A stretch of DNA of 64,000 nt, taken from positions 1 through 64,000 of the forward strand of contig MU832152.1 in NCBI GenBank assembly GCA_029204225.1, read 5' to 3'. The notes beneath the pieces are model-generated. The model saw only the letters and a program-made list of their open reading frames with translations. It made no database searches and was not told the DNA's origin. The stretch's first letter is position 1, and every line of letters begins with the position of its first letter. Below are positions 21,788 through 34,274 of the stretch, in pieces. Both the position numbers and the translations under genes were made by a program. The DNA is from Diphasiastrum complanatum (Eukaryota > Streptophyta > Lycopodiopsida > Lycopodiales > Lycopodiaceae).

Positions 21788-22338
21788 CCTAGTTGCTAAA
21801 GGCAACAGAGAAGGAAATTTGTATCACCTGAACATTCAATCAAGAATCGAACAAGCCAATCAAACTTAGGAATCAACAGATATATTGTGGCACAAGAGGC
21901 TATGTCACATGAACATGGAAGCCTTGTACCAAGCCAACAAAAGTCAGAGAATCAAAGGAGTCGAAATCAAAAGTAGAGATATTCGAACTACCTGCGAATC
22001 CTGTCTTAAAGGCAAAATGTCTTGAACACCTTTCAGTAAAGAAGTTTATAAAGCAACCAAGGTACTGGAAATTATGCATTTAGATATTTGTGGACCATTC
22101 GGAGTGTTGTCATTGGGTGTTTATTGATGACTTCAGCAAGTTTGCTGTAGTATACTTTATTTGTACAAAATCAGAAGCCTTTGAGAAATTCGTTGAGTAT
22201 GCGAATTGGGCTGAGAAGCAAACAGGCAGCAAGTTGAAGCAAATTCGCAAAAATCATGGAGGTGAGTACATTTCCAATGGATTCAAAGCTTTCTGTACTG
22301 ATCGAGGTATTATGCACACAAAGACAACATCAGTGTAA
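21788..22338 (+). pseudogene. Copia-X part 2: GAG-pre-integrase and integrase core
   Basis: Starts LVAKGNREGNLYHLN, the continuation of the protease part at 13105-13527. It then reads through a degenerate zinc-finger region to VFIDDFSKFAVVYFI (first Asp of the integrase DDE core), RKNHGGEYISNGF and CTDRGIMHTKTTSV, where homology stops at 22338. Close relative of Copia-2 (27770-28310). The second Asp (TDRGGEY in Copia-2) has become Asn-His (KNHGGEY), so this integrase was already inactive. Confidence 0.8.
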
Positions 22339-24440
22339 GCATTAAAAAAACATAAAGTGATTATCAACTGAGGTTTTTTATGATCCAGAGCTACCTAGAA
22401 GGCATAGCAATATATTTTGCATGTCATTGATAAAAAGAAAGCTAAAGTGGTTCATTGATGTGTATATGGTAGACAAAGTACATAAAAAAAGAGATGCAAT
22501 CTTTAGCATGAAATGAAATGAACCACTTACCATAAGATAGTATCCGAAGAAGGAAGACTTGGTAGGGCACAATCACAAGAGGAGAAGAAGAATGAGCTCT
22601 CTTCAGAAAGTGTTGTGGGAGAAATGGTCGAAACTGCAAGGTATATATAGTGGTATTCGGTGGGGTTTCATGGAAGGTGTCTTTTTGCCTTGTAAGAGAA
22701 GTAACACATCTTGTCCATCCATTATGGCTAAGCTTAAAACTTGTTTAGAGCTAATCTTGAAAAAAAGGAGGGAGATTTGAATTGATATGGTGCAAGATGG
22801 GGGTAGTATAAGTTAAGGACCTTTAACTTGGAATTTTTGACATTTGGTCATTGTCCGGTCGTAATGGCATAGAGAGACTCTATTAAATGAAGAAGAATCC
22901 ATGAGAGAGTAGCACAAATTTCACATAGTCCCCCTTGAAGAAGTCAAGACCAAATCCTTTGAATCCTTTTGTATTACAGCATAACAGGTTCAACTGAAGT
23001 TGAAAAAAAATTATAGTACAAAGCACCATAAAGTGAAGGAAGTTTTAGATTCCCAGTTGTTACCTGCCAACATCCCGCAAAACACAGCCGCACGAGTTAG
23101 TTTAGTGAGGAAGACAGGTGTCATAGCTGAGCATCAGTTGTCATCCATGTTTGAAACAAGATTCGCTATCAGCTTAATTCGAAAGTACATTCATTAGTCC
23201 AATCTTCCTTATCATGCATTTTATCACATCGTAGGTCTTGCCCTAATGTCATCGTATCAGGGCATCCACCATAGTGATCAGTATAAGACAAATATTCCTA
23301 TTATTATATAACAATTTCATAGCTTAAAATGACGAAGCCATAGTCAATCACAACAAGTGAAAAGGGTATAGTTTGTCCACAGGAGTGGGTAGTAGGGCAT
23401 ATCCATGCCATCTTGTACCCATCACTACCTGTGACTCATTTGGCACCTGATGGACTCTATGTACAAACGCTTGGGCAAATCCATGCCATTCAAGCTAACC
23501 TGGGAAAATCCATGGCATTCAGACTTACCAAACTCTGAACCAATTCAACAAATTAAGATTCCAAAAACTGTTAACTCATTAACTTGCTATAGTCCATTAT
23601 TGTGTTATAAAGCAACAAGTAAAGTGTGTAAGTTCTCATAGGTATCAGGGTGCCTCTGTAACATGCTGACCCCGAAGACTAGTATCTTTGATCCATGCTT
23701 TCCAGTGCCACTATACAAACACTTTAAATTGTGAATACGTACGAGCCCTAGCTTATTATCATTTACGTGGGTATGGTTGTTTAAATAGGGTTTACTTTGG
23801 TCATATGTATTGATAGTACTTCTTAAACGATTATGTATTTGTAATGTTTATTCGTACTTTGTAGGGTTTACTTTGCTTTTAAGGAGATACAAAATATAGA
23901 TGTTTGCAAGCCAAATACGATTTTCCCTCTGAATGTCATTTTTGAAAATCCGGACAAGTGCAAAGCGGGTTTGTAGCAATGTGCACATCACACCAAGTGT
24001 TTGAATCAACCAAGGAATCCGTCTTGATTACAAATATTTGATGTTTCTCTTTTTCCAATACTTTCACTTTTGATGAAATCATACTTGAATGTGTGTAGTA
24101 GATTCTTCTTGAGAGGTCAATATGATCGTTTCTTCCACTTGGTTACGACACAAGTCCTAATACCATTATGATTAACGAGCAACGAGTCTCAAGTTACTTT
24201 CACACATCCTTAGTGTCTCAAGACAAGCCATCGATTTGTAAGAGCGAAGTGTCTATTTGCCAAGGTCCACTTATTTTGCCATGAGGGATACATTAAGAAT
24301 GTCAAGCCGGGAACTTCGTTGTTTGTGATACCGTATTTAAACAAGTCAACAATTTTTCACATATTCCCTAATGAAAATTTGCTAATAAATTTTTGTTTAT
24401 ATTTGCAATCTAAATAACTTGATAATTTGTCATTGCAATG
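22339..24440. other. Unassigned DNA
   Basis: About 2.1 kb separate the Copia-X breakpoint from the next LTR. Short open frames at 22559-22780, 23000-23197 and 23450-23641 carry no recognised motif. Confidence 0.35.
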
Positions 24441-24885
24441 GTCATTGGAGCTTGTACATTTTGTCATTATATGTAAATAGTGAGGGTGAATGCAACCCTG
24501 TTTGTTGGAGATAAATTCCATAACACACACTCACAAGGCCGCAAAATCGCTTGTAAATAAAGTAATGGAGATCTTCTATATGCCAACCACAAGGGTATAT
24601 AAAGAACTCCAACTTAGAATTTGCTTCGAACAGGAACATAGATCATGCTACATAGTAACACAGACTGAAAACACTCTCCACACCAAGCTCACGTAGCAAC
24701 TGTATTTCTCAAAATGAAATTACACAGTACATATAGTTGTTCACTCAGGCAACCCATGCATGACCCAGGTTGTCGTTGGCGGCACGCGTGTCCCGTCGAC
24801 TTGCCTTGTGGCGAGGCCAACTGATCCTTATCAACTGACAACGCCCATAGTACAGTAGCACAATGATTCTATTTTAATTCTAACT
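24441..24885 (-). mobile_element. Copia-4 3' LTR, left end approximate
   Basis: On the minus strand GGGAGAGAG (polypurine tract) is followed by TTAGAATTAAAATAG at about 24885, directly downstream of the Copia-4 RNase H. The distal end is not fixed. Confidence 0.45.
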
Positions 24886-25020
24886 CTCTCCCTTAAAGTA
24901 GAGTCTACTTTTTTATACAGTCATATACATAGCTTTAAAGTCAACAAACTTTAAGTACAGAAAGCTTTGATATAAACTTATCAAACTTTTCTCCAACAAG
25001 TGGCTTAGTGAAAATATCAG

Positions 25021-25389
25021 CTAGTTGTTCTTCTGTACTACAATGAACAACATGAATTTCACGATCAACAGCCTCTCACGTATAAAGTGATACTGAATCT
25101 CAATGTGTTTGGTTCTCGCATGGAACACTGGATTCTTTGCTAGCTGATTGCCACTCTGATTGTTGCTATGTAATGTCATAGGATTTTTGTGCTTCATGCC
25201 AACTTCCAAGATTTGTCTCAACCATATAGCTTCCTGTGCTGCACTACACATTGCCTTATACTCTGCTTCTGTGGTGGATAGAGCAATTGTACTTTGCCTC
25301 TTACTAGACCAGGAAAAGCAACTACCAGAAAGCTGGAATTCATACCCTGTGGTGGATCTACAATCATCATAGTCACTTCCCCAATCCAC
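25021..25389 (-). pseudogene. Copia-4 RNase H (distal part of an interrupted element)
   Basis: Reads WGSDYDDCRSTTGYEF, SCFSWSSKRQSTIALSTTEA then EYKAMCSAAQEAIWLR and HARTKHIEIQYHFIRE, the complete copia RNase H C-terminal half. It begins exactly where the 5' LTR of Copia-2 starts. The upstream half is at 30646-31524 on the same strand. Confidence 0.85.
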
Positions 25390-26419
25390 TGAAAAAACGA
25401 AATGCTTCCAACTACAAAGCCTTGCTAGCTTTTAGCCCTTAGCCCAACGAAGACATTCACGAACTTGAAGATCTGGAGACATGAAGCACGAAAGGTTTTG
25501 CGAACACGAAAGTCAAAGAAGACAAAGACGAACAATTCGCGAACACGAAAGATCCACAAATGAGATTCCTTTGCGGTCCAGTACGAGAGAAAGGCATACA
25601 AGCAAAACCAAAGTCATTTTGCCCTCACGCTCCAAAGAATACCAGCTAAGATCATGCAAGTACCTAGAAGTACAGATATCTGATCTGATGGTATGACGTC
25701 AGCAGATACACTTTAGGTCGTGGCTAATCTGCCACTCTTGTAACTCCCTGACTAGTTGCTTAATCACTCTAATTTTAGATTTACAAAGAGCGGCCATACT
25801 TATTGGATGATACTTGACATATAGATCAATAGAATACACATACAATGTAATGTAATAGTCTGATGCTAGTAAGCGACGAAAAATACAGAATACTTGTTCG
25901 CCTGCGTGCGAAGACAATTTTGTCTAGGATCAGAAGATCCAACTGTCCGCTAGTAAAGCGAGACAATTACTCATGAGAGAACCGCGTTTCTCTCACGCCA
26001 ATGCACTGTGTGGGTATGCACGTAGTGCTCAAAGAATCAGAGAAAAGAAATCAATAGATGATATTGTAGCCTTTGCGCACATATCAATTCGCGTTGTGTC
26101 TGATCTCGAATGCAAATGTTTTTGCTGTTAATCGCGTGTCTGAGTTTCTTCTTGTTCATTTTGAATTCCGCATTTTGGTTGAAAGTATGTTGAATGATGT
26201 ATTAATTTTATGAACATAGATCAGTAGTGACTGACTACACTCTGGAGGACTGTAGGAGTGATTCAACTGGCAGTGTCCAACGATTGCATCTGAACTCCAT
26301 CCGAGCCGAGGAGAGTCGTGACTGATTTGGCTTCGCGAAACTTTCGCGAATTCGACGAATTCATCAGTCATCACACATCCCCAATAGTGGATCACAGCCC
26401 ACTCTGTCAAATTCTGACA
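25390..26419 (+). mobile_element. Copia-2 5' LTR
   Basis: The start is fixed by identity to the 3' LTR stub. The end is taken at TTCTGACA, ~10 bp before GCTATCAGATC, which resembles the initiator-Met primer-binding site TATCAGAGC. The right end is uncertain. Confidence 0.5.
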
Positions 26420-26500
26420 TAGCCAAAGAAGCTATCAGATCTAGGAGGGCAAGCATTCAGACAATCAACCATCAACAAGGAAATAGACTTCAAGAAGCAA

Positions 26501-27499
26501 TGGCTTCAATCAGCAGCATGAAAAGCAAGATCTGCATGATACTTGATTCTTCAGGATCTAACTTCCTAGCTTGGAAAGTTAAGAAATCTTTGATACTTAA
26601 GGGTGAATGACTCTTCCCCTGGGTGGATGGCACACAAGAAATGCCTACAACAACAGGAAAGGAGCTACGTGAATGGAGGGAGAAAAACGACAAGGCAGTA
26701 GCCTTGCTATCATCTTCCATCGAAGATAGTCTCACACTTGACCTGGCTACACTCTCCAAGGCCAAAGAGATGTGGGATGCATTAGTCACCAGATTTCAGA
26801 CAAAATCAAAAAGTCAGATCATGATGCTGGAAGATCAGCTGACAAATTTGCAATGGAAAAGACCTCACCTCTTTCATAAGAAAGATGAAAGATCTGTTTC
26901 TATCACTACATAACTCTGGAGCAAAGAATGCAGTGTTAGCTAAGAAGCAGCTCCTATACCTGTTGAGAGCCTTACCCAGATCTTTTTAGATGACACGAAC
27001 CCTGCTCGCGAAAGATTCTGCCATGAACCTCAAAAAGGCGATTGTCGAGCAATTTAAGCCTAAGAGGGAGTCCAATCAGAGGCAGGATCGTGATCAGCAA
27101 GCAGAGGGAACAAGCAAGGGCAACTGGAAGACCAAAGGGAGGTCGAAACAACAAGGTGTAGACAAGAAGACCTGTGTGAGATGCAGAAGAGATGGGCATA
27201 CAATAGATACCTGCTGGCTCAATTCCAAGATTGAGTGTATCCATTGCCATAAGAAGGGTCACGCAGCCATTGATTGCCGCCAGAACCCAAGGAACAAATC
27301 AGCACAAAATAGACAAGAGAACAACAATAGTTCATCCTATGTCGAGGAGCCCAAGAGCTCGAAGATGGGCAAAGAAAAAACGAACAGAAGTTGTTCGACC
27401 GCCTACATCTGTGAAGATGTGTGTGCAGCATCAATGTCTGACACGCATGAGGTGATCCTAGATTCAGGAGCCACCTCACACTTCATGACATCACGATGA
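26501..27499 (+). pseudogene. Copia-2 gag and protease
   Basis: From ATG 26501 (MASISSMKSKICMILDSSGS) the frame gives a UBN2-type gag (LAWKVKKSL, AKEMWDALVTRFQ, LEDQLTNLQW), interrupted by TGA at 26608 and a shift near 26910. The frame at 26990-27499 has two CCHC zinc knuckles (CVRCRRDGHTIDTC and CIHCHKKGHAAIDC) and then EVILDSGATSHFMTS, the retropepsin active site, before TGA at 27497. Confidence 0.85.
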
Positions 27500-27502
27500 A
27501 TC

Positions 27503-30500
27503 ATGTCTGATTTCAAAAGTGCAAATCCCTCAAGATTTATAGTTCTTGGAGATGGATCTAGACATCAAGTGAACGGTAGTGGTTCACTATGGCTCAACAC
27601 CAACGACAGAGATAGGCGACTCGAAGACGTTTTGTTTATGCCTACTCTGCAACAAGACTTGCTCTCTATAGCAAGAATAGCAGATGCAGGGATGCGTGTG
27701 ATGTTTTCTAACGAAGCATGCAACGTGATTGATGCCAGTATCAGTACTCTCATCGCTCAACGCAGAAGGAAAGGTAACCTATATCATCTGAAGGTACGCC
27801 TACCTGAAGATCAGGTGCATTAGACTCATGACGACTTGCTAGACAGTCTGTGGCACAGAAGACTCTGCCACATGAACTACAAGTCATCATGGAGCAATAA
27901 CAGGGGTCAGCATCTCGAATGCAACCAGTTCGACCATCTGTGATGCTTGTTTGAAAGGCAAGATGTTGCACACTCCATTCGTCAAAGACTCCTACAAAAT
28001 GACAAAGATTTTGGAGCTAGTGCATTCTGACACTTGTGGACCATTCAACGTGATCTCAGTAGGAGGTTCGCAGTATTATATAACCTTCATTGATGATTAT
28101 AGCAAATTTGCCAGAGTGTACTTTATTCAGAATAAATCTGAAGTGCTCGATAAATTCACAGAATATGTGAATTGGGTAGAGAGATGTACAGGTAGCAAGG
28201 TGAAGCTGATCAGAACAGATCGAGGTGGTGAATATATCTCAAATCGCTTCACTGACTTCTGCAATGATCATGGTATCATTCACAGAAGAACTGCAACCTA
28301 CACACCGCAGCACAATGGTGTTGCTGAACGAAAGAACAGGACCCTAATGGAAGCAGCCAAATGCATGATGGCCTACTCGAAGACTCCAAGGGCACTATGG
28401 GCTGAAGCAGTAGCTACAGCCGCATACATCCAGAACATGACAAGTAAGTCTGGTGTTCCTCACATGACACCACATGAGCTATGGTGGAATAGAAGCCCAA
28501 CCTGTCTCAGGTCAGAATCTTTGGCTGTGTAGCATATGCACATATTCCTGATAAGCTTCGAAAGAAGCTTGATGAGAAAGCCGAGCATGGATTTTTGGTA
28601 GGTTATGACAACAATTTGTTATACTACAGAATCTACATGCCAGACACGAACTCTGTGAAAATAGTGAGAGATGTCAAATTCAATGAGAGCAGGACAATGG
28701 CCAATGACGATCCTGTCAACTATGAAGTTCTGGAGAGACAGTACTATGACCTGCCGCCAGTGATAGAGGGAACAATAGAAGAACACGAAAACAAAGATTT
28801 TTAAGTCGTCTCTCATTTGAGCGATGAATCTGACGAAGAAAGATTCGAGAGACAACCTGCCGCTGTAGTTCCTGTAAACCAAGATAGTTCCGGAGCGAGC
28901 AGAGTAGACAAGGACAAAGACATAGCTGTTTCAGGAGGATCTCCCAGAAGGTCGACAAGACCACAAAGAGCGCCAACAAGATATGTGCCAGACAGCTCAA
29001 CTTTTACATCAGAAGAGTCTGCGGGTTCAATGGCAAACCACAGACTTTTGAGGAGGTGATTGAAGGTCCAAAAAAGGACAGATGGATCCAAGCCATGAAC
29101 GAAGAGATGGAGTCATGAGAAAGAACCAGGTATGGACGTTGGAGCCATTACCACATAAGCGCAAGACTGTCAAATACAAATGGGTTTTCAGACTCAAATA
29201 TGAACCATATGGGAACATCACAAAATACAAGGCAAGACTGGTAGCGAAGGGTTTTTCTCAGAGATACGATATTGACTACTCTGAAACCTTCTCTCTTGTC
29301 GTCAAACATTCGTCCCTACGTCTGTTATTTGCATATGCAGCAGCTTATGACCTCAGAATCTACATTGTGGACGAGAAGACAACCTTCCTGCATGGTGAAT
29401 TAGATGAAGAGGTCTACATGGATCAACCCCCAGGATATGTCTCAAATTCACTTTTTGACTATGCATGCAGAATGCATAGAAGCATCTACGGTCTGAAACA
29501 ATCAGCCTGACAATGGTACAAGAAGAAAGATCAAGCTCTGAAATCATTAGGATTCAAGCCTCTGTTGGCTGATTCCAATGTATATGTCAGAGTTACAGAT
29601 GAGCAGATCATCATTGTGGTTGTTTATGTGGATGACACTCTGATACTTTGTAGGAGTGAGCAACTAATAGCTAAAGTAAAGGCAGATATCTCAAAACATT
29701 TCGAGATAGTGGATCTGGGAGAAGCCAGGTGTTACCTAGGCTTGCAAATTGAAAGAGACTACGAGGGAGGTAAGTTATACCTTCACCAGTCCAGATACAC
29801 TCAGAAGATCCTAGAGGACTTTGGGATGCTGAACTGCAAAGGAGCGAACACTCCAATGCTCGCAGGGATGGTGCTGACGAATGGTGATTGTCCAAAGACT
29901 GAGAAAGAGAGAGAACAGATGCAGCTCACACCTTACAAGAAGTTGATAGGATCAGTGATGTACCTTGTAGACAGCACATGTCTTGATATTGCTTATGCAG
30001 TATTCATGATGAGCCAATTCTGCACGAATCCAAGCTCGACACATTGGAAGATTGTAAAACAAATTTTGCAATATCTTCAATTAATGAGGAATTATGGCTT
30101 GTGTTATTGTCATGGTGCAGGTTTCAGGATACTTTCCTACAACGATGCTAGTTGGGCATCTCTCAAGGATGACTATAAAAGCGTCTCAGCAGGATGCACC
30201 ATTGCATCAAGAGCAACAGTTCTCTGGGTCAGCAAGAAGTAGACCATTGTAGCCCAATCATCCTGTGAAGCAGAGTACGTAGCAGCAATGAAGATAGCCA
30301 ACGAATTAATTTGGCTAAGGTAGTTCCTAGACGAATTGAGCGAAACAAGGAACGAGCCTTTGGTCTTGCAGATGGACAACACCTCTGTAATACACCTGAC
30401 AAAAGGTCCCATGTTCCATTCCAAAATGATGCACATTGCGATCAAGTACCACTTGATCAGGGACCTAAGTGAGAAGAAGATGTTACAGACCACCTTCATT

Positions 30501-30612
30501 GGAACGAGAGACATGGTTGCTGACATGTTCACCAAAGCCCTGGACAAAGGACTCTTTGAGAGACAAAGGAGCAGTCTCGGGATCGTAAAGCTATCATGCT
30601 TTGAGAGGGAGC
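27503..30612 (+). pseudogene. Copia-2 pol: integrase, reverse transcriptase, RNase H
   Basis: GAG-pre-integrase 27503-27823 (GNLYHLKV). Integrase core 27951-28532 has all expected landmarks: FIDDYSKFARVYFI, RTDRGGEYIS and YTPQHNGVAERKNRT. Integrase tail and linker 28530-29040. Reverse transcriptase 29082-30240 has KYKWVFRLKYEPYG, VDEKTTFLHGELDEEVYMDQ, YGLKQSA and VYVDDTLIL. RNase H runs 30100-30600, with SCEAEYVAAMKIANELIWLR, TKGPMFHSKMMHI and DMVADMFTKALDKG. Stops and shifts occur near 27824, 28530, 28803, 29508 and 30240, so it is non-functional. It is the best-preserved copia in the window and the likely source family of 4411-4617, 13061-13527 and 21788-22338. Confidence 0.9.
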
Positions 30613-30645
30613 TGAAGAAACGAAATGTTTCCAACTACAAAGCCT

Positions 30646-31524
30646 AATCAAGCTCCCTACTAACTGCCTATACAACATAGCATCAAATGACTATGACTCA
30701 TCAAGCTTAGAAAGCTTTTTACCTAGTTCAATAGGAGTATTCACTGGTTTGCAATCCTACAACCTAAACCTGTGCAGCAACTCTTTGACATACTTCACCT
30801 GTGTTAAACCCACTTCGTGTCCTTTTTGCCACACCTCTACTCCAAGGCAAAAATGCATCAAGCTGAGATATGTCATCTCGAATTGTTCCATGAGGTCTTT
30901 CTTGATCATGTCTATCATCTCTTGATTATTTCCCGTAATAATCAAGTCATCAACATAAAGAGCAATCAAAGCAACCATACCGTCAAAGCATAAGACATAT
31001 AGATTTGGATATGAATGTGTTCTCACCATCCCCTTTGAGCGAAAGTAGGCATCAATCCTACTATACCACGCACGTGGTGCCTGTTTAAGACCATAAAGCG
31101 CTTTCTTCAAGCGACATACTTTATTCTCTTGTCCTTTCGCTACAAAGCCTTCAGCTGGATCCATGAACACCTCTTCTTCTAACTCACCATTTAGAAAAAT
31201 AGATTTCACATCCATTTGATGCAAAGGCCAACCAAAATGTGAAGCTAAAGCAACAAGCAGACATAGAGTATTCCACTTACATATTGGCACAAAGGTCTCC
31301 TCATAGTCGATGCCTTTACTTTGTGCATACCCTTTGATCACTAATCTTGCCTTGTGCTTTGCTATACTTCCATCTGCATGGTACTTAGTCCTGTATACCC
31401 ATTTGCAACCAATGGGTTTCTTGCCAACTGGTGGTTCTACTAAGTCCCATGTGCTATGCTTAGCAATTGACTCCATCTCCTCTCCCATGGCCTTGACCCA
31501 ATGTCATCATCCTTCGCTTCACCA
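30646..31524 (-). pseudogene. Copia-4 reverse transcriptase (proximal part of the interrupted element)
   Basis: The frame 31488-30757 is uninterrupted for 243 aa and covers the copia RT: GCKWVYRTKYHADGSIAKHK, ARLVIKGYAQSKGIDYEETF, HQMDVKSIFLNGELEEEVFM, YGLKQAPRAWYSR and YVDDLIITGNN. Downstream, after a stop, the copia continuation LYRQLVGSL is legible (30700-30650) up to the Copia-2 junction. The upstream end abuts a 35-bp sequence nearly identical to the transposon terminal repeat (31526-31560). Confidence 0.9.
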
Positions 31525-31525
31525 T

Positions 31526-31560
31526 AAAGGGCCCATTTTGAGTTCTAATATCCCCTAATG
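31526..31560 (-). repeat. Third copy of the transposon terminal repeat
   Basis: AAAGGGCCCATTTTGAG through CCCCTAATG, one mismatch in 35 to the inverse complement of 13521-13555. It abuts the Copia-4 RT. No second end of an element was found nearby. Confidence 0.65.
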
Positions 31561-33055
31561 GGAAGTTTATACAAAAGATTGTTTCAATAGTCACTTACAC
31601 AAAGCATGCTGCAATGAAATGGTCGTTGGGGACCTTTATACTGTGAGAAATTGGCAAAAATCTAGCTTGGTATTTTTATGAAAGAAGTTTGTAAGTGAAT
31701 CTCACATGTGTGGAGGATGTTCCCACATGTGGAGAATTGTGAATAAAATTAAAAATGTTAGATATAGGAGTCTTATGTTTTTTGTATCAAGCATCTAGGT
31801 GTAGGATGTTGATAGGGTCAAATTTGGCATAGATGGCAAATTATCCATTTCCAATTGTAATGCCACTATTGAGTCAAAATAGAGTAGGAGGCCAAACTCG
31901 AGCCAATTAGAGTGTAGACAAGTGTAATGCTTTTGTTTTATGAAGTTTAAGAGGTCCAATAGGATTTAGAGGTGGAACCATGAGTGGTCCAATAGAATTT
32001 GAGATATGCTTGAAAATGGTTTAATAGAATTTAGAGGTGAGTGGATCAATGGTCCAATAGGATTAAGAGGTGGCAAAAGTGTGGTCCAATCATGATTGAA
32101 CATTGTGGTAGCTCATGGATCTATTAGTATCATTGTACTTCTCATTTGGATCTAATTGATTTTGAGATTGAGTGGATTTTGTGAGTGATTGGTTTTCTAG
32201 CTTTCTCTCTCTACCCGAGAGCTCATGATGATTTTCTCTCTCTACCCAAGGAGAGCAACTTATTTTTACTTAGATTAGTTTTGGAACACTTCCCACACGT
32301 GTGAGTGAGAGTTGGAAGTGATTGAATGCATGTAGTAGTGTGTTTTTGCCACAGAATCAAAGATAGATCTTGAATCTCAATCTAGTCTTGATCTCGGTGC
32401 ATCTACACACCTTAGGAGATCACAAGTACATGTTGTGGACGGTCCACACATGTGAAATCAACATATACTCTATTACCAAAATTTCACACCTCAAGTCTAT
32501 GGGAAATGACCTTGTTGATCTTACAAAACGTTCTCTTTAAACTTATATATAACATGAAATGTAGATAGTAAACTATGTATTCACAACATGATGTTAAGCT
32601 TAACAAACAAGTTCAAAACTTAAACAATTGTGAAAATGTATCACAATAGTCATAATTCCAATAGATATGCAATATTAAAATCAATGGATCAAACTTTTAT
32701 ATTGACCCAATAGATTGAAATAGTTTCTTACTCGATTCGACCCATCGATCTAGGAAATGATTGATTTATATTTCAATTCAACCCGACCCAAGTTTTGACC
32801 CAAGGCCTATTTCAACTCAAGGTCATTCCAAACTCAGTCTTTAGAGTATTTCTACAGACTGTCCAATGTGCATAATTTCTAAGTCTGTTTGTAGGTCTAA
32901 GAAAAATTGCCTAGAAAAGTATAAATTGTACAAGCGTCGGGTGATTGTGGTGCAATGGAAGAGGAAAATCAAGCACTTGAGAGAGCTGTTGTCGAATCTT
33001 CTGAAGGCATCGAAGGTGTTGGATCACTAAATCATTTGGTTGGTCTTTCATATCC
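31561..33055. other. Unassigned DNA
   Basis: No coding region recognised. Words such as cacatgtgtgg and cacacgtgtgag recur. Possibly old LTR sequence. Confidence 0.3.
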
Positions 33056-33059
33056 TTAA

Positions 33060-33400
33060 TTTGTAAGTGGTCACTATGGATGGGAAGTCCACAAATGTTT
33101 TGGGCTTATTTTCAAGTGATGGAGTTGTTCATAATTGCTCTCATCAATCAAGGCCGAGTGCAGAGCACTCACTTTGCATACAAGGAAGCTTTTTGGATCA
33201 AGGGGCTTCTTGTTGAGATTGACATGGTAGAACTAGAGACATTCATTATTGTTTTGATGTACTATTTGATGAGCTCAAAGTATAGCTCATATTGTCATTT
33301 GCCATGTTTGGAGCAAAGATCTCTTACTATTCAAAAAGAATTTTTGACAAGGAAGTTCTACTTCAACATTTATCTTTTATGAATTGAGATTGATTTCTTT
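33060..33400 (+). pseudogene. Highly degenerate copia RNase H
   Basis: In one frame MDGKSTNVLGLFSSDGVV resembles the DGKSTSGYVFSLGSGVVSW block of copia RNase H. In another, KEAFWIKGLLVEIDMVELET resembles the EA-x-WLKGLL-E-GM block that follows it. Order and spacing fit. Frames are broken. Confidence 0.5.
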
Positions 33401-34265
33401 GACAAGTATTTTGGGCAAAGATGTGTTTTTCAAGCTCATATCTTAAATTGAGATAAAGAAGAGAACTTTTGTAAATAGCAACTTTGTGTGTTAAACTTTT
33501 AACTAGGGCCATGCAAAAGGTTATTTTTTCAGCTTAGGAACTTCACTCGACACTTTGGCTCAAGTCCCAAGTGGCAAAACTCACAAATTAGCTAGGTGTT
33601 AGATCACTTGCACATTTTAGCTAGTTAATTCTACACCATATATTCACATCAATGGTCATAATAAACTTCATGCGGAGGCTTTAAGGTCACCTAGGGCTTC
33701 TTCCCCTTGTTGTAAATAAGAGTTTATATCCCCTATATATGGTTTTAGTCATTTTCTACTAGATATTGATTATCTACAACAAGCTTTTGAAGTTGCAAGG
33801 TGACTAGTTGAGTTTGAGACTAGCTCCATTATTTGCAAATACAATTAAATATACTCCATGTTTTGCCATCAAACTTTGATTAACCATTGATGGATGTTGA
33901 CTTGTTGGTTTTCTAAAGTACCTAAGCTTAATGCTTTCCATTTATAAGATTCACATTTTGCTTTTAGATGTTACACATGTAATTATGCTCACATTGGCAA
34001 GCTTAGGTTTCTATGTTGCTTTGTCCAAATCAAAATAAAGGACACGTTGTTGAAAGACCAAAAAAGCATAGAAGCATGCAAACTGTACAGTTTACACACA
34101 CAAATCCTATATGAGAAGCTGTCGACAAACATGCTAGAAGCAAGAATAAGTAGATTGAAAGTTACTGCAACCCAAACAAAAAGTGTGCTTACCTTGTATC
34201 AAGCATCATTAAGCAAGATGTTTGGCATATTCCTTCAGACCACATGCCTAATGTAATCTCATTTT
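33401..34265. other. Unassigned AT-rich DNA
   Basis: No recognised coding or repeat structure. Confidence 0.3.
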
Positions 34266-34274
34266 TACTTTTTT

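Larger units (their letters stand above)
25390..30645 (+). mobile_element. Copia-2, nearly full-length but decayed, nested in Copia-4
   Basis: 5' LTR about 25390-26419, internal gag-pol 26501-30612, and a 33-bp stub of the 3' LTR (30613-30645) that matches 25390-25422 with two differences (TGAAGAAACG against TGAAAAAACG). It splits a minus-strand copia element. About 60 codons of that host are missing at the site, so a deletion took most of the 3' LTR together with adjoining target DNA. Confidence 0.8.
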
